NCBI GenBank assembly: GCA_021792855.1
Contig: JAJYTW010000017.1
Coordinates: 1-37,050, forward strand
Source of the DNA: Actinomycetes bacterium
GTDB taxonomy: Bacteria > Actinomycetota > Actinomycetes > Streptosporangiales > Streptosporangiaceae
DNA: 37,050 nt
Direction of reading: 5' to 3'
Shown: one piece after another, positions 6,490 through 14,905 of the stretch
Layout of the letters: each line of letters opens with the position of its first letter
How positions within the stretch are numbered: position 1 is the stretch's first letter
The notes under the pieces: generated by a model
What the model was told of the DNA's origin: nothing
The model's input: the letters and a program-made list of their open reading frames with translations, nothing else
Databases searched by the model: none
Made by a program: the position numbers and the translations under genes

Positions 6490-8291
6490 ACCCGTCCACG
6501 GCGCTGGCGACCGCCGTCGTCGACGAGCTGATCCGGTGCGGGCTGCGGGACGCGGTGCTCGCCCCCGGATCGCGCAGCGCCCCGCTGGCGATGGAACTGC
6601 ACCGCCGGTCGGTCGCCGGCGACCTGCGGCTGCATGTGCGGATCGACGAGCGCAGCGCCGCGTTCCTGGCGCTCGGGCTGGCCAAGTCCGGCGGCCGGCC
6701 GGTAGTCGTCACCTGCACGTCGGGGACGGCGGCGGCGCACTTCCACGCGGCGGTGATCGAGGCGGACGAGTCCGACGTGCCGCTGCTCGTGCTGACCGCG
6801 GACCGGCCGCCCGAGCTGCGCGGCACCGGCGCGAACCAGACGATCGACCAGCTCAAGCTGTACGGGTCGGCGGTGCGGTGGTTCTGCGAGCTTGGTGTGG
6901 CCGAGGCGGGTGCCCCGCGGTCCGGCTACTGGCGGTCGGCGGCGGCCCGGGCCTGGGGGATCGCGTCCGGGCGGGCGGGCGGCCCGGCCGGGCCGGTGCA
7001 CCTGAACGTGCCGCTGCGCGAGCCGCTGGTCCCGGACGATCCGCAACGGGAGCAGCCGGCCGGTGCGGCGGCCCAGGAGCCTGACGGCGCCGGTCCGGGC
7101 CGTAACGGCCGCCCGGACGGCCGTCCCTGGACCAGCTTCGCCGCCCGCGTGGAACTGCCGTGGACCGAGCGCGGGCTGGTCGTCGCGGGGGCGGGCGACT
7201 ACGACCCGGAGCCGCTGATCGACCTGGCCGGCCGGGCCGGCTGGCCGGTGCTGGCCGAGCCGTCGTCGAACGCCCGGCGCGGCCCGCTCGCGCTGCGCGG
7301 CTACCAGTACCTGCTCGCCGATCCGGACTTCCTGGCCGCGCACCGGCCGGACGTGCTCGTCTCGGCCGGGCGGCCGGGGCTGTCCCGCGGGCAGCAGGCG
7401 CTGCTGCGCGCGGGTGGCGCGATCCGGCACGTCGTGCTGGCGCACGGACCTGGCCGGTGGTCGGACCCCGGCCGGTCGGCCACCGACGTGGCCGCCGAGG
7501 TCGCGCTGGCGTCCGGCCCGCCCGTCCCGTCGGACACAGCCGGTCTGACCGGCCCGCCGGTCCCGCCCGTCCCGCCCGGTGGCGGTCCCGGCTCGCCGTG
7601 GGCCCGGTCCTGGCTGGCGGCCGATGCCCGGGCGACGGCCGCCGCGGACGTCGTCCTGGACGCCGGTGACGCGCTGAGCGAGCCCAGGCTGGCCCGCGAC
7701 CTGGCGGCCGGCCTGCCGGACGGCGCCTTGCTGTGGGCGGCGTCCAGCCTGCCGATCAGGGACCTGGACGCTCAGCTTGCGCCGCGCGCCGGACTCCGGG
7801 TCCTGGCCAGCCGGGGAGCCAGCGGAATCGACGGCCTGGTCTCCTCGGCGATCGGCGCGGCGATCGCGCATCAGGGAGCCGGCGGCGGCCCCGCGGTGGC
7901 GCTGCTCGGCGATCTCGCGCTGGTGCACGACGCCCCTGGACTGCTGCTCGGCCCGGACGAGGCCCGGCCCGACCTGCTGATCGTGGTGGTGAACAACGAC
8001 GGCGGCGGGATCTTCTCCCAGCTAGAGCAGGCTGCGTTCCCGGAGTCGTTCGAGCGCGTGTTCGGCACGCCGCACGGTACGTCGGTGGCCGACCTGGCCG
8101 CGGCCGCCCGGCTGCCGTACCGGGCGCTGGCGACCGCGTCCGACCTGGCGGACGAGCTTGCCGTACTGAGGTCCGGGGCGGGTCGGGGACGCGGGATCAG
8201 GCTTGCCGAACTGCGTACCGACCGGGCCGGACAGCGGGCGCTCCGGGTCCGCCTAGCCGGGGCTGCCGCCGCGGCGCTTGCCGCCGGCTGA
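6486..8291 (+). CDS. menD: SEPHCHC synthase, thiamine diphosphate-dependent
   Basis: MenD adds the succinyl semialdehyde derived from 2-oxoglutarate to isochorismate, giving SEPHCHC, the first committed step to menaquinone. The N-terminus MNPSTALATAVVDEL and APGSRSAPLAMELH is classic MenD. The ThDP-activating Glu is E55 in RIDERSAAFLALG, and the ThDP/Mg motif runs from GDLALVHD (about 475) to NNDGGGIF (about 503-510). At 601 aa it is somewhat longer than the usual ~550-580. The extra length is in Pro/Gly-rich linkers near 185-215 and 340-370. The GTG start lacks a strong Shine-Dalgarno and overlaps the stop of a 21-codon ORF. A strong hairpin follows at 8398-8424. Confidence 0.93.
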   Translation: MNPSTALATAVVDELIRCGLRDAVLAPGSRSAPLAMELHRRSVAGDLRLHVRIDERSAAFLALGLAKSGGRPVVVTCTSGTAAAHFHAAVIEADESDVPLLVLTADRPPELRGTGANQTIDQLKLYGSAVRWFCELGVAEAGAPRSGYWRSAAARAWGIASGRAGGPAGPVHLNVPLREPLVPDDPQREQPAGAAAQEPDGAGPGRNGRPDGRPWTSFAARVELPWTERGLVVAGAGDYDPEPLIDLAGRAGWPVLAEPSSNARRGPLALRGYQYLLADPDFLAAHRPDVLVSAGRPGLSRGQQALLRAGGAIRHVVLAHGPGRWSDPGRSATDVAAEVALASGPPVPSDTAGLTGPPVPPVPPGGGPGSPWARSWLAADARATAAADVVLDAGDALSEPRLARDLAAGLPDGALLWAASSLPIRDLDAQLAPRAGLRVLASRGASGIDGLVSSAIGAAIAHQGAGGGPAVALLGDLALVHDAPGLLLGPDEARPDLLIVVVNNDGGGIFSQLEQAAFPESFERVFGTPHGTSVADLAAAARLPYRALATASDLADELAVLRSGAGRGRGIRLAELRTDRAGQRALRVRLAGAAAAALAAG

Positions 8292-8397
8292 GGAGGCCCG
8301 GCCGCGAGAGCCGATCGGACCGAAAGAGCCGATCGGACCCGGTGGCCCGATCGGCCGAATCCGCGGAGCCGATCAGCCCGGGTCCGGAAAGTCGATC

Positions 8398-8424
8398 GGG
8401 CGGCCCGGAGAATCCGGGCCGCCC
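8398..8424. terminator. Bidirectional terminator-like hairpin
   Basis: GGGCGGCCCGG and CCGGGCCGCCC form an 11-bp perfect stem around AGAAT. The stem extends about six more pairs with one bulge (TCGAT / ATTCGA). It lies between the convergent menD and ABC permease genes, where a terminator for both is expected. The preceding ~80 bp carries a partly repeated AGAGCCGATCGGACC. Confidence 0.65.
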
Positions 8425-8448
8425 GATTCGATTCGCCGTATGAACTGC

Positions 8449-9417
8449 CTAGTGGATCCGGACCCGCGGGTCGAGCAGCGCGTAGGCGATGTCGACCACC
8501 AGGTTGGCGAGCACCACGAACAGCGCCGCCAGGATGATGAAGCCGAGCACAAGCTGGCCGTCGCCGTTGGTGATCGCCTGCACGGTCTCCTGGCCGATGC
8601 CCTGCAGGCCGAAGACCTGCTCGACCACGATCACGCCGCCGAGCAGAGCGCCGACGTCGATGCCTAGCTGGGACACCACCGGGGTGAGCGCCGAGCGGAC
8701 CGCGTGCCGGTACAGCACCCGGCGCTCGGACAGGCCCTTAGCCCGCGCCGTCCGGATGTAGTCCTCGCCGAGCGTGTCCAGCAGCGAACCGCGGGACAGC
8801 CGGGTGTAGATCGCGGCCTGCACGGTCGCCAGCGTCACCCAGGGCAGGATCATCGTGCCCAGCCAGCCGGTGAAGCTCTGGCTGATCGGCGTGTAGCCGG
8901 TCTGGATGAAGTGGATACCCGCGTTGTTGAGCTGCACGTAGACGACCACGATCAGGATCTCGCCGACCACGAACACCGGGGCGGATACCCCGGCGAGCAC
9001 GCCGACGGTGGCGACCCGGTCGAAGAGGCTGCGCGCCCGGGTGGCACTCAGGATGCCGACGCCGAGGCCGACAACCAGCCAGAGGATCACGCCGCCGACG
9101 ACCACCGAGAGGGTAGCCGGGAAGCCCAGCTTGATGATGTCGATCACCGGCTGCTGGGTGTAGTAGGAGTACCCCAGGTTGCCGTGCAGCAGGCCATCCA
9201 TGTAATGCCCGTACTGGACATACCAGGGCCGATTCAGCCCGAGATTCTGCATGACCTGTGCGAGCACCGCCGGGGTGGCGGCGCGGCCGGCCAGGTTGCG
9301 GGCGACGACCCCCTCGGGCACCGCGACGAAGAAGAGCATGAAGCTCAGCGTCGCGACCACCCACAGGACCACGATGCCGCTGAGGATGCGGCGGACGAGG
9401 AAGCGCACCATGCCCAT
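8449..9417 (-). CDS. Peptide-type ABC transporter permease (DppB/OppB-like)
   Basis: This 322-aa inner-membrane subunit belongs to the DppB/OppB family, importing di- or oligopeptides, nickel or related solutes. The N-terminus MVRFLVRRILSGIVVLWVVA is the usual first helix. About six transmembrane segments follow, and the EAA coupling loop is RTARAKGLSERRVLYRHAVR. The C-terminal ALLDPRVRIH is diagnostic of the family. It is the last gene of the operon, starting 1 nt after the DppC-like stop, and a hairpin separates it from menD. The gene order here (binding protein, two ATPases, DppC, DppB) is reversed relative to most dpp/opp operons. Substrate cannot be read from the permease. Confidence 0.92.
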   Translation of the reverse strand: MGMVRFLVRRILSGIVVLWVVATLSFMLFFVAVPEGVVARNLAGRAATPAVLAQVMQNLGLNRPWYVQYGHYMDGLLHGNLGYSYYTQQPVIDIIKLGFPATLSVVVGGVILWLVVGLGVGILSATRARSLFDRVATVGVLAGVSAPVFVVGEILIVVVYVQLNNAGIHFIQTGYTPISQSFTGWLGTMILPWVTLATVQAAIYTRLSRGSLLDTLGEDYIRTARAKGLSERRVLYRHAVRSALTPVVSQLGIDVGALLGGVIVVEQVFGLQGIGQETVQAITNGDGQLVLGFIILAALFVVLANLVVDIAYALLDPRVRIH

Positions 9418-9418
9418 G

Positions 9419-10492
9419 TCAGCTCTCCTCGCCCGGCGCGACCGGGTGGTCGACCGTCATCGTGGCCTGTTCGCCGACGAGCAGGGCGTTGTCCAGGTTC
9501 AGGCCCTTGCCGCGCTTGCCGTTCTTCCGGCGCCCGGTCTTGCGGCCCGCGAAGATCCGCTCGGTCCTCGGGTCCATCGCGTCCCTGATGCCGTCACCGA
9601 GCAGGTTGAACGCCAGCGTGGTGATCAGCAGCGCGGCCGCCGGGAAGATCACGAACCAGGGATCGACCTGGTAGTAGTCCTGGGCGGCGTTCAGGATGTT
9701 GCCCCAGCTTGGCGCGGGCGGCGGGATGCCGATGCCGAGGAAGGACAGCGTGGCCTCGACGCCGATCGCGGTCGGGATGAACAGCGTGGCGAGCACCAGC
9801 ACCGGCCCGAGCAGGTTCGGCAGGATGTCGACGAACATGATCCGCCAGGGCCCGGCGCCAAGCGAACGCGCGGCCTCGATGTACTCCTTCTCCTTCAGCG
9901 CGAGCGTCTGCCCGCGCACGATCCGGGCGATGCCCGCCCAGGCGAAGAAGGCGATGATCCCGACCACGATCCACAGGCTCGGGTTCAGCACCGCGGCCAG
10001 GGCGAGCGCGAGGACGATGAACGGGAACGCCAGCACGGCGTCGATCAGCCTGGCCAGGATCGTGTCGACCCAGCCGCCGAAGTAGCCGGCGATCATCCCG
10101 ACGGAGACCCCGAGCACCGCCCCGAGCAGGGTGGTGAACACGCCGACGAACAGCGAGATCCGCGCCCCGTACAGGATCCGGACCAGCAGGTCGCGTCCGG
10201 TGTTGTCGGTGCCGAGGATGAAGCCGTGGACACCCGGGCCGACGGGTGCGCCGTCGGCGGTCAGGCCGTTGTTCGGGAACGCCTGGTATACGCCGTGCCC
10301 GGTCGCGCTGGCGACCAGGGGAGCCGCCAGCGCGGCGAGCACGATGATGATGATCACCACCATCGAGATGATGGCGATCTTGTCACCGCGCAGCCGCCGC
10401 CAGGTGAGCTGCCACTGGCTGCGGCCCTCGATGGACTTGACCGGGGCGTTCTCGACCGCGGTGGCCTGGAACTCGACCTCGGTGATGCTCAT
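9419..10492 (-). CDS. Peptide-type ABC transporter permease (DppC/OppC-like)
   Basis: This is the second membrane subunit (357 aa) of the importer. It has the OppC-type N-terminal domain (WRRLRGDKIAIISMVVI). The LGTDNTGRDLLVRILYGAR motif precedes the transport core, and the coupling loop is EAARSLGAGPWRIMFVDILP. The family end motif LGDGIRDAMDPR is followed by an unusual ~45-residue tail: a Lys/Arg stretch (GRKTGRRKNGKRGKG) and an acidic end. This is longer than is typical and probably cytoplasmic. The start overlaps the upstream ATPase stop by 4 bp (ATGA), so translation is coupled. Confidence 0.92.
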   Translation of the reverse strand: MSITEVEFQATAVENAPVKSIEGRSQWQLTWRRLRGDKIAIISMVVIIIIVLAALAAPLVASATGHGVYQAFPNNGLTADGAPVGPGVHGFILGTDNTGRDLLVRILYGARISLFVGVFTTLLGAVLGVSVGMIAGYFGGWVDTILARLIDAVLAFPFIVLALALAAVLNPSLWIVVGIIAFFAWAGIARIVRGQTLALKEKEYIEAARSLGAGPWRIMFVDILPNLLGPVLVLATLFIPTAIGVEATLSFLGIGIPPPAPSWGNILNAAQDYYQVDPWFVIFPAAALLITTLAFNLLGDGIRDAMDPRTERIFAGRKTGRRKNGKRGKGLNLDNALLVGEQATMTVDHPVAPGEES

Positions 10493-11571
10493 GACTGCTC
10501 CCTCCGGCCGACCCGGGCCAGATCCTCGCCGGCCTCGACCGGGAAGTGGCAGGCGGTGAGATGCGTGCTGGGGTCACCCGCCTTGTTCTCCAGGGCAGGC
10601 TCGGTGGTGCCGCACAGGTCCTGGGCCTTCGGGCACCGGGGGTGGAACCTGCACCCGCTCGGCGGGTGGATCGGCGAAGGCACGTCACCGGTGAGCAGGA
10701 CACGCTGCCGCTCGGCGGCCGCGTCCGGGTCGGCGGCCGGCGCCGCCGACAGCAGCGCGGTGGAGTACGGGTGCCTGGAGTGGTCGTAGACCTGGTTGCC
10801 CGGACCTGATTCGGCGACCCGGCCCAGGTACATCACTGTGACCGCGTCGCTGACGTGTCGCACGACCTCCAGGTCGTGCGCGATGAACAGGTACGACAAT
10901 CCGAACTCGGACTGCAGGTCAGACAGCAGGTTGAGCACCTGCGCCTGGATCGAGACGTCCAGGGCCGACACCGGCTCGTCGCAGATGATCAGCTTGGGGC
11001 GCAGCGCCAGGGCCCTGGCCACCCCGATCCGCTGGCGCTGGCCGCCGGAGAACTCGGCCGGGAACCTGTTGTAGTGCTCGGGGTTGAGGCCGACCCGCTC
11101 CATCAGTTCCTGGACGGCCTTCTTGCGCTCGCTGCCGGTGGCGGTCTTGTGCACCGCGAACGGGTCGCCGATGATCGCCCCGACCCGGCGGCGCGGGTTC
11201 AGCGAGCCGTACGGGTCCTGGAAGATCATCTGGATCTCCCGGCGGAACGGCTGCATGGTCCGCCGGGGCAGGTTAGTGATGTCCTTGCCCTCGAAGTAGA
11301 CCTTGCCGGAGGTGACCGGGATCAGCCCGGCGATGCACCGGGCCAGGGTGGACTTGCCGCACCCGGTCTCGCCCACCAGGCCCAGGGTCTGGCCGCGCTT
11401 GACGGTCAGCGAGACGCCATCGACCGCCTGCACGTTGGCAACGGTGCGCCGGACCAGGCCGTTCCCCTTGACCGGGAAGTACTTGACGATGTTATCGGCC
11501 CGGATCAGGACGTCGTCGCCGGCGTCGGCCTCCGGGCCGGCCGGGGCCTGCCCGTTCAGCAGGTCACTCAT
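10489..11571 (-). CDS. Peptide-type ABC transporter ATPase (DppF/OppF-like)
   Basis: This is one of the two nucleotide-binding subunits (360 aa). It has Walker A GETGCGKST (67-75), the Q-loop in IQMIFQDPYGSLNPR, the ABC signature FSGGQRQRIGVARAL, Walker B LIICDEPVSALD, and the switch His in IAHDLEVV. The C-terminal oligopeptide/dipeptide extension carries the Cys-rich CRFHPRCPKAQDLC motif, which in DppD/DppF proteins binds an Fe-S cluster or stabilises the domain. It overlaps both neighbours by 4 bp (ATGA), so the ATPase and permease genes are tightly coupled. Confidence 0.93.
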   Translation of the reverse strand: MSDLLNGQAPAGPEADAGDDVLIRADNIVKYFPVKGNGLVRRTVANVQAVDGVSLTVKRGQTLGLVGETGCGKSTLARCIAGLIPVTSGKVYFEGKDITNLPRRTMQPFRREIQMIFQDPYGSLNPRRRVGAIIGDPFAVHKTATGSERKKAVQELMERVGLNPEHYNRFPAEFSGGQRQRIGVARALALRPKLIICDEPVSALDVSIQAQVLNLLSDLQSEFGLSYLFIAHDLEVVRHVSDAVTVMYLGRVAESGPGNQVYDHSRHPYSTALLSAAPAADPDAAAERQRVLLTGDVPSPIHPPSGCRFHPRCPKAQDLCGTTEPALENKAGDPSTHLTACHFPVEAGEDLARVGRREQS

Positions 11572-12662
11572 GCGATCACGCTTCCCTCGGATTCGGGAGC
11601 GGCCGCGATCTTCTCGGCGACCTTGGCCGCCTCGTCGGTCCGGCCCATCTCGACGGTGCGGCGCCGCAGTTCCTCGACATCATCGGACAGGCCGGTTGCC
11701 GCGGCGGGCAGCCAGCAGGCCGAGCGGTGCTCGCCGGCCTCGGCGACCGGGACGAGTTCCGGCTGGTCCGTCAGGCAGCGGTCCATCACATAGGCGCAGC
11801 GCGGGTGGAACGCGCAGCCTGACGGCAGCCGGATCAGGCTCGGCGGCTGGCCGGTGATCGGCTTGAGCCGCTCGGCCGCGGCCGAACTGCGCGGGATCGA
11901 CTCCAGCAGGCCCTTGGTATAGGGGTGGTGCGGCTGGTAGAAGATGTCCCGCTTGGAGGCCTTCTCGGCGGCGCGGCCGGCGTACATCACCATGACCTCG
12001 TCGGCGATGTCGGCGACCACGCCGAGGTCGTGGGTGATCATCATCAGCGCGGTGTTCGACTCCCGCTGAAGCCGCAGCAGCAGATCGATGATCTGGGCCT
12101 GGACGGTGGCGTCCAGCGCCGTGGTGGGCTCGTCGGCGACGATTAGCTTCGGGCTCAGCGAGATCGCCATCGCGATCATGACCCGCTGCCGCATGCCGCC
12201 GGAGAACTGGTGGGGGTAGTCGTTGACCCGTTCCCTGGGACGCGGGATGCCGACGTGGCCGAGCAGTTCCACGGCACGCTCCATCGCCTGCTTCTTAGAA
12301 ACAGACTTGTCGTGCGCGCGGATCATCTCGGTGATCTGCCAGCCCACCTTGTACAGGGGGTGCAGGCTGGTCAGCGGGTCCTGGAAGATGACCGCGATGT
12401 CCTTGCCGCGGATCCGCTGCATGGACTTCGGCTCCAGGCCGACCAGGTTCACGCCGTCGAAGACCGCCGTGCCCGAGATCTGGCCGCCCGGAGTCAGGCC
12501 GAGCAGACTCTGGGTCAGGACGGTCTTACCGCTGCCGGACTCGCCGACTATGCCGAGTGTGCGGCCGCGCTCGACGGCAAAGGAAACCCCCCGCACCGCC
12601 TGCACGATACCGTCAGCCGTCGGGAAACTGACCCTCAGGTCGGTCACCTCGAGCAGGCTCAT
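11568..12662 (-). CDS. Peptide-type ABC transporter ATPase (DppD/OppD-like)
   Basis: This is the partner nucleotide-binding subunit (364 aa). It has Walker A GESGSGKT (40-47), signature FSGGMRQRVMIAMAI, Walker B LIVADEPTTALD, and switch His in ITHDLGVV. A C-terminal CAFHPRCAYVMDRC motif matches the dipeptide-family extension. The ~40-residue tail after the Cys motif is helical and charged. The gene starts 183 bp after the binding-protein gene, with a strong hairpin in the gap, which fits lower expression of the membrane complex than of the lipoprotein. The DppD/DppF split is by sequence type and order, not by function. Confidence 0.93.
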   Translation of the reverse strand: MSLLEVTDLRVSFPTADGIVQAVRGVSFAVERGRTLGIVGESGSGKTVLTQSLLGLTPGGQISGTAVFDGVNLVGLEPKSMQRIRGKDIAVIFQDPLTSLHPLYKVGWQITEMIRAHDKSVSKKQAMERAVELLGHVGIPRPRERVNDYPHQFSGGMRQRVMIAMAISLSPKLIVADEPTTALDATVQAQIIDLLLRLQRESNTALMMITHDLGVVADIADEVMVMYAGRAAEKASKRDIFYQPHHPYTKGLLESIPRSSAAAERLKPITGQPPSLIRLPSGCAFHPRCAYVMDRCLTDQPELVPVAEAGEHRSACWLPAAATGLSDDVEELRRRTVEMGRTDEAAKVAEKIAAAPESEGSVIA

Positions 12663-12793
12663 ATTTTTCCTCCCACGTGGTGCCAGGCGCGCCGCGCCCC
12701 GCGGGTCAGATCGGGATGCTCACATCCCTCGCATATATCAATGGGGCGACACGAATCCTGACTTGCAGGATATCAGCCGATCACCCCCGCGCA

Positions 12794-12832
12794 GGTCCGG
12801 CCGGGCATGCCCTCTGCATACCCGGCCGGACC
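12794..12832 (-). terminator. Attenuating or stabilising hairpin after the binding-protein gene
   Basis: GGTCCGGCCGGGCATGC pairs with GCATACCCGGCCGGACC over 17 bp with one mismatch and a 5-nt loop. On the minus strand it begins 13 nt past the binding-protein stop and precedes the ATPase gene. There is no T-run. Such hairpins often protect the upstream mRNA and cut read-through in transporter operons; that role is inferred. Confidence 0.55.
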
Positions 12833-12845
12833 ATTGCTAACTCAC

Positions 12846-14687
12846 TCAGCCGTTCTTGACCCAGATGTTCGTGATGTCCGGGCCGCCGACGTTCGGCTGG
12901 TAGATGATGGCGGAGCTTCCCTTGTTCGCGATCCGCGAGCTAGAGAAGATCACCAGCTGCTGGCTCAGCAGCGGTACCACAACGGCATTCTGCATGACGT
13001 TGAGGTCCGCCTGGTGCCAGAGGGCGCCGGCCTGGGTCAGCGACGGGGCCGCCTCGGCCTGCTTGATCAGGCCGTCCAGCTTGGAGCTGTTGTAGCAGCC
13101 GTAGTTGGTGGTGTTCAGCACGCAGTTGGTCTGGAACAGCGGCGCGATGGTGGTGCGGCCGTTGTTACCGAACCAGTCCGGGAACCAGCCGGCCTGGCCC
13201 ATGTCCCACGTGCCCGGCTTGTTGTTGACCGGGGCGTTACCGAGGTCAACGAAGAAGGTGGAGCCGGCCTCCGGCTTGCCCTTCAGGTTGACGCCGCACG
13301 GCCGCAGGCTGGCCTGGATGGCCTGGAACACCGCGGTGTTGACGGAGTCGTTCGGGTACAGGTAGGTAAGGCTGACGCCGTTCTTGTAACCGGCAGAGGC
13401 CAGCAGGGACTTGCACTTGGCAGTGTTGCCCTCGCTGTTGTTGGACGGGTACAGGTTGTAGTTCTGGTAGCCCACGTTGCCCGGCGGGATCGCCGTGTTG
13501 ATGATCTTGGCGACGGTCGGGCCGCCGTAGGCCTTCTGGACCGCGTACTTGTTCACGCCGTACTCGATCGCCTGGCGGACCTTGAGGTTGCCCATGGCGC
13601 CGCCGGAGTTCGGGCTGCGCAGGTTGAACACGATGTAGGGCAGCGTGTTGCTTCCTGGCCAGGACATGAACTGCGGGTTGTGAGTGGACTGCAGGACCGG
13701 GATCTCGCTCGGCACCAGCGGGGTGTCGAGGGTGAGGTCGTACTGGCCGGCCTTCATCTGGTTGAACTGCGTCTGCGCGTCGGTCACGCCCATGGTGACG
13801 ACGATCTGCTTGACGTACTGGTTCCGGTTCGCGTCCGTGGACTTCTTCCAGGCCGGGTTCCGCGCCATCACGATCTCGCGGTTCGGCACGTACTTGGTGA
13901 TCTGGTACGGGCCGTCGGAGATGGTGTGCTGGTCCAGCTGGAGGCTGTTCGGCACGTACGAGTCGTACTCGACCGGACGGGCCGAGGCGAACGGCATGGC
14001 CAGCATGTAGATGAAGTCACTGGCCGGCGCGATCAGGTGGAACTGAAGCGTCATGCTGTTCGGCGCGGTGATGCCGGAGATGGTGTGCGAGTTCTGGAAC
14101 GCGGCGATGTTCGCGGCCGTCGGCTTGTGAGCCTTGTTGGCGAAGTACGCGTTCTCCGCGTTGCAGTAGGACTGCAGGCCCTGGATGGTGGCCGAGTAGT
14201 ACAGCAGGTTGCCGACCGGGCTGACCGGGTTGCAGAAGGCCTTGAACTCGCGGATGAAGTCCTGGGCAGTGACCTGCCGTGGCGGGCTGGTGTTCCAGTC
14301 GACGCCGGACTTGATGTGGAAGGTGTAGAGCTTGCCGCCATCGGTGGGCGTGGGAACCGACGTCGCGACGTCCGGAACCGGCGTCGTGTCCGTCTTCCAG
14401 CCCGCAGAGGTGAGCGTCGGGTCCGGCACGGTCGGGTAGGTCACCAGCTGCCGTGCGTAGGCGCGCTCGAGGATGTAGTCCGCCGTGTAATACGCGGGGA
14501 CAGTGTCAATGTGGTCCGGGCCGGCCGCAGCCACGATGTTGAGCGTTCCGCCGTAGACCGGCTTGGACGCTGTCGCATTGCCGCCGCTGCTCCCGCCGGA
14601 CGAACTCGAACTGCTGCAGGCGGCGAGCCCGGCGGCAGCCAGGCTGGCCATTGCCACTGCGGCAATCCGATAGGAACGACGTGTCAT
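12846..14687 (-). CDS. ABC transporter substrate-binding lipoprotein (SBP family 5)
   Basis: This exported lipoprotein (613 aa) delivers solute to the permease pair encoded downstream. The ATG at 14687 has AAGGAG 7 nt upstream; the frame continues 23 codons further without a ribosome site. A signal peptide MTRRSYRIAAVAMASLAAAG ends in the lipobox LAAC (Cys24), followed by a Ser/Gly linker. The body is a family 5 binding protein: it opens with YGGTLNIV, has DGPYQITKYVPNREIVMARNPAW mid-protein, and FNLRSPNSGGAMGNLKVRQAIEYGVNK follows. The family covers oligopeptides, dipeptides, nickel and sugars, so the ligand is unknown. At over 600 aa it is on the long side. It is the first gene of the transporter operon. 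Confidence 0.92.
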   Translation of the reverse strand: MTRRSYRIAAVAMASLAAAGLAACSSSSSSGGSSGGNATASKPVYGGTLNIVAAAGPDHIDTVPAYYTADYILERAYARQLVTYPTVPDPTLTSAGWKTDTTPVPDVATSVPTPTDGGKLYTFHIKSGVDWNTSPPRQVTAQDFIREFKAFCNPVSPVGNLLYYSATIQGLQSYCNAENAYFANKAHKPTAANIAAFQNSHTISGITAPNSMTLQFHLIAPASDFIYMLAMPFASARPVEYDSYVPNSLQLDQHTISDGPYQITKYVPNREIVMARNPAWKKSTDANRNQYVKQIVVTMGVTDAQTQFNQMKAGQYDLTLDTPLVPSEIPVLQSTHNPQFMSWPGSNTLPYIVFNLRSPNSGGAMGNLKVRQAIEYGVNKYAVQKAYGGPTVAKIINTAIPPGNVGYQNYNLYPSNNSEGNTAKCKSLLASAGYKNGVSLTYLYPNDSVNTAVFQAIQASLRPCGVNLKGKPEAGSTFFVDLGNAPVNNKPGTWDMGQAGWFPDWFGNNGRTTIAPLFQTNCVLNTTNYGCYNSSKLDGLIKQAEAAPSLTQAGALWHQADLNVMQNAVVVPLLSQQLVIFSSSRIANKGSSAIIYQPNVGGPDITNIWVKNG

Positions 14688-14786
14688 GTGCAGACTCCTT
14701 CTGGCCTGACGCGATGCGCAGGCGTATCCGTGGTCACCTACCGTGACTACACGCAATCATGGATGGTGTCTACCCGGCCGCAGGAA

Positions 14787-14812
14787 GCGGTTGCGTGCAT
14801 TTACGCAACCGC
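14787..14812. promoter_or_regulatory. Perfect 10-bp dyad upstream of the ABC operon (candidate operator)
   Basis: GCGGTTGCGT-N6-ACGCAACCGC is a perfect inverted repeat about 100 bp upstream of the binding-protein ATG. It lies in the only intergenic region able to hold the operon promoter. Its size and symmetry suit a dimeric repressor or activator. No regulator gene is adjacent. Confidence 0.5.
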
Positions 14813-14816
14813 AATC

Positions 14817-14898
14817 ACCCTGTGACATGGGGGCATCCTGGCGCTTAACCCGGTTGGCCGGGATAGCGTACCGGGTGCCGTCAGCCGTCACACAGGGT
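14817..14898 (-). terminator. Nested imperfect hairpins downstream of menF
   Basis: ACCCTGTGAC (14817-14826) pairs with GTCACACAGGGT (14887-14898) with a 2-nt bulge. It encloses ACCCGGT (14848-14854) and ACCGGGT (14870-14876). The cluster lies immediately 3' of the menF stop on the minus strand and may end menF transcription before the ABC operon promoter. Confidence 0.3.
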
Positions 14899-14905
14899 GG
14901 CCGGC

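Noticed and set aside
12807-14825. Long plus-strand open frame (672 codons) opposite the binding-protein gene
   Set aside because: It is antisense to a clear lipoprotein gene with signal peptide, lipobox and ribosome site. The predicted product is Val/Arg/Gly-rich shadow sequence without a domain.
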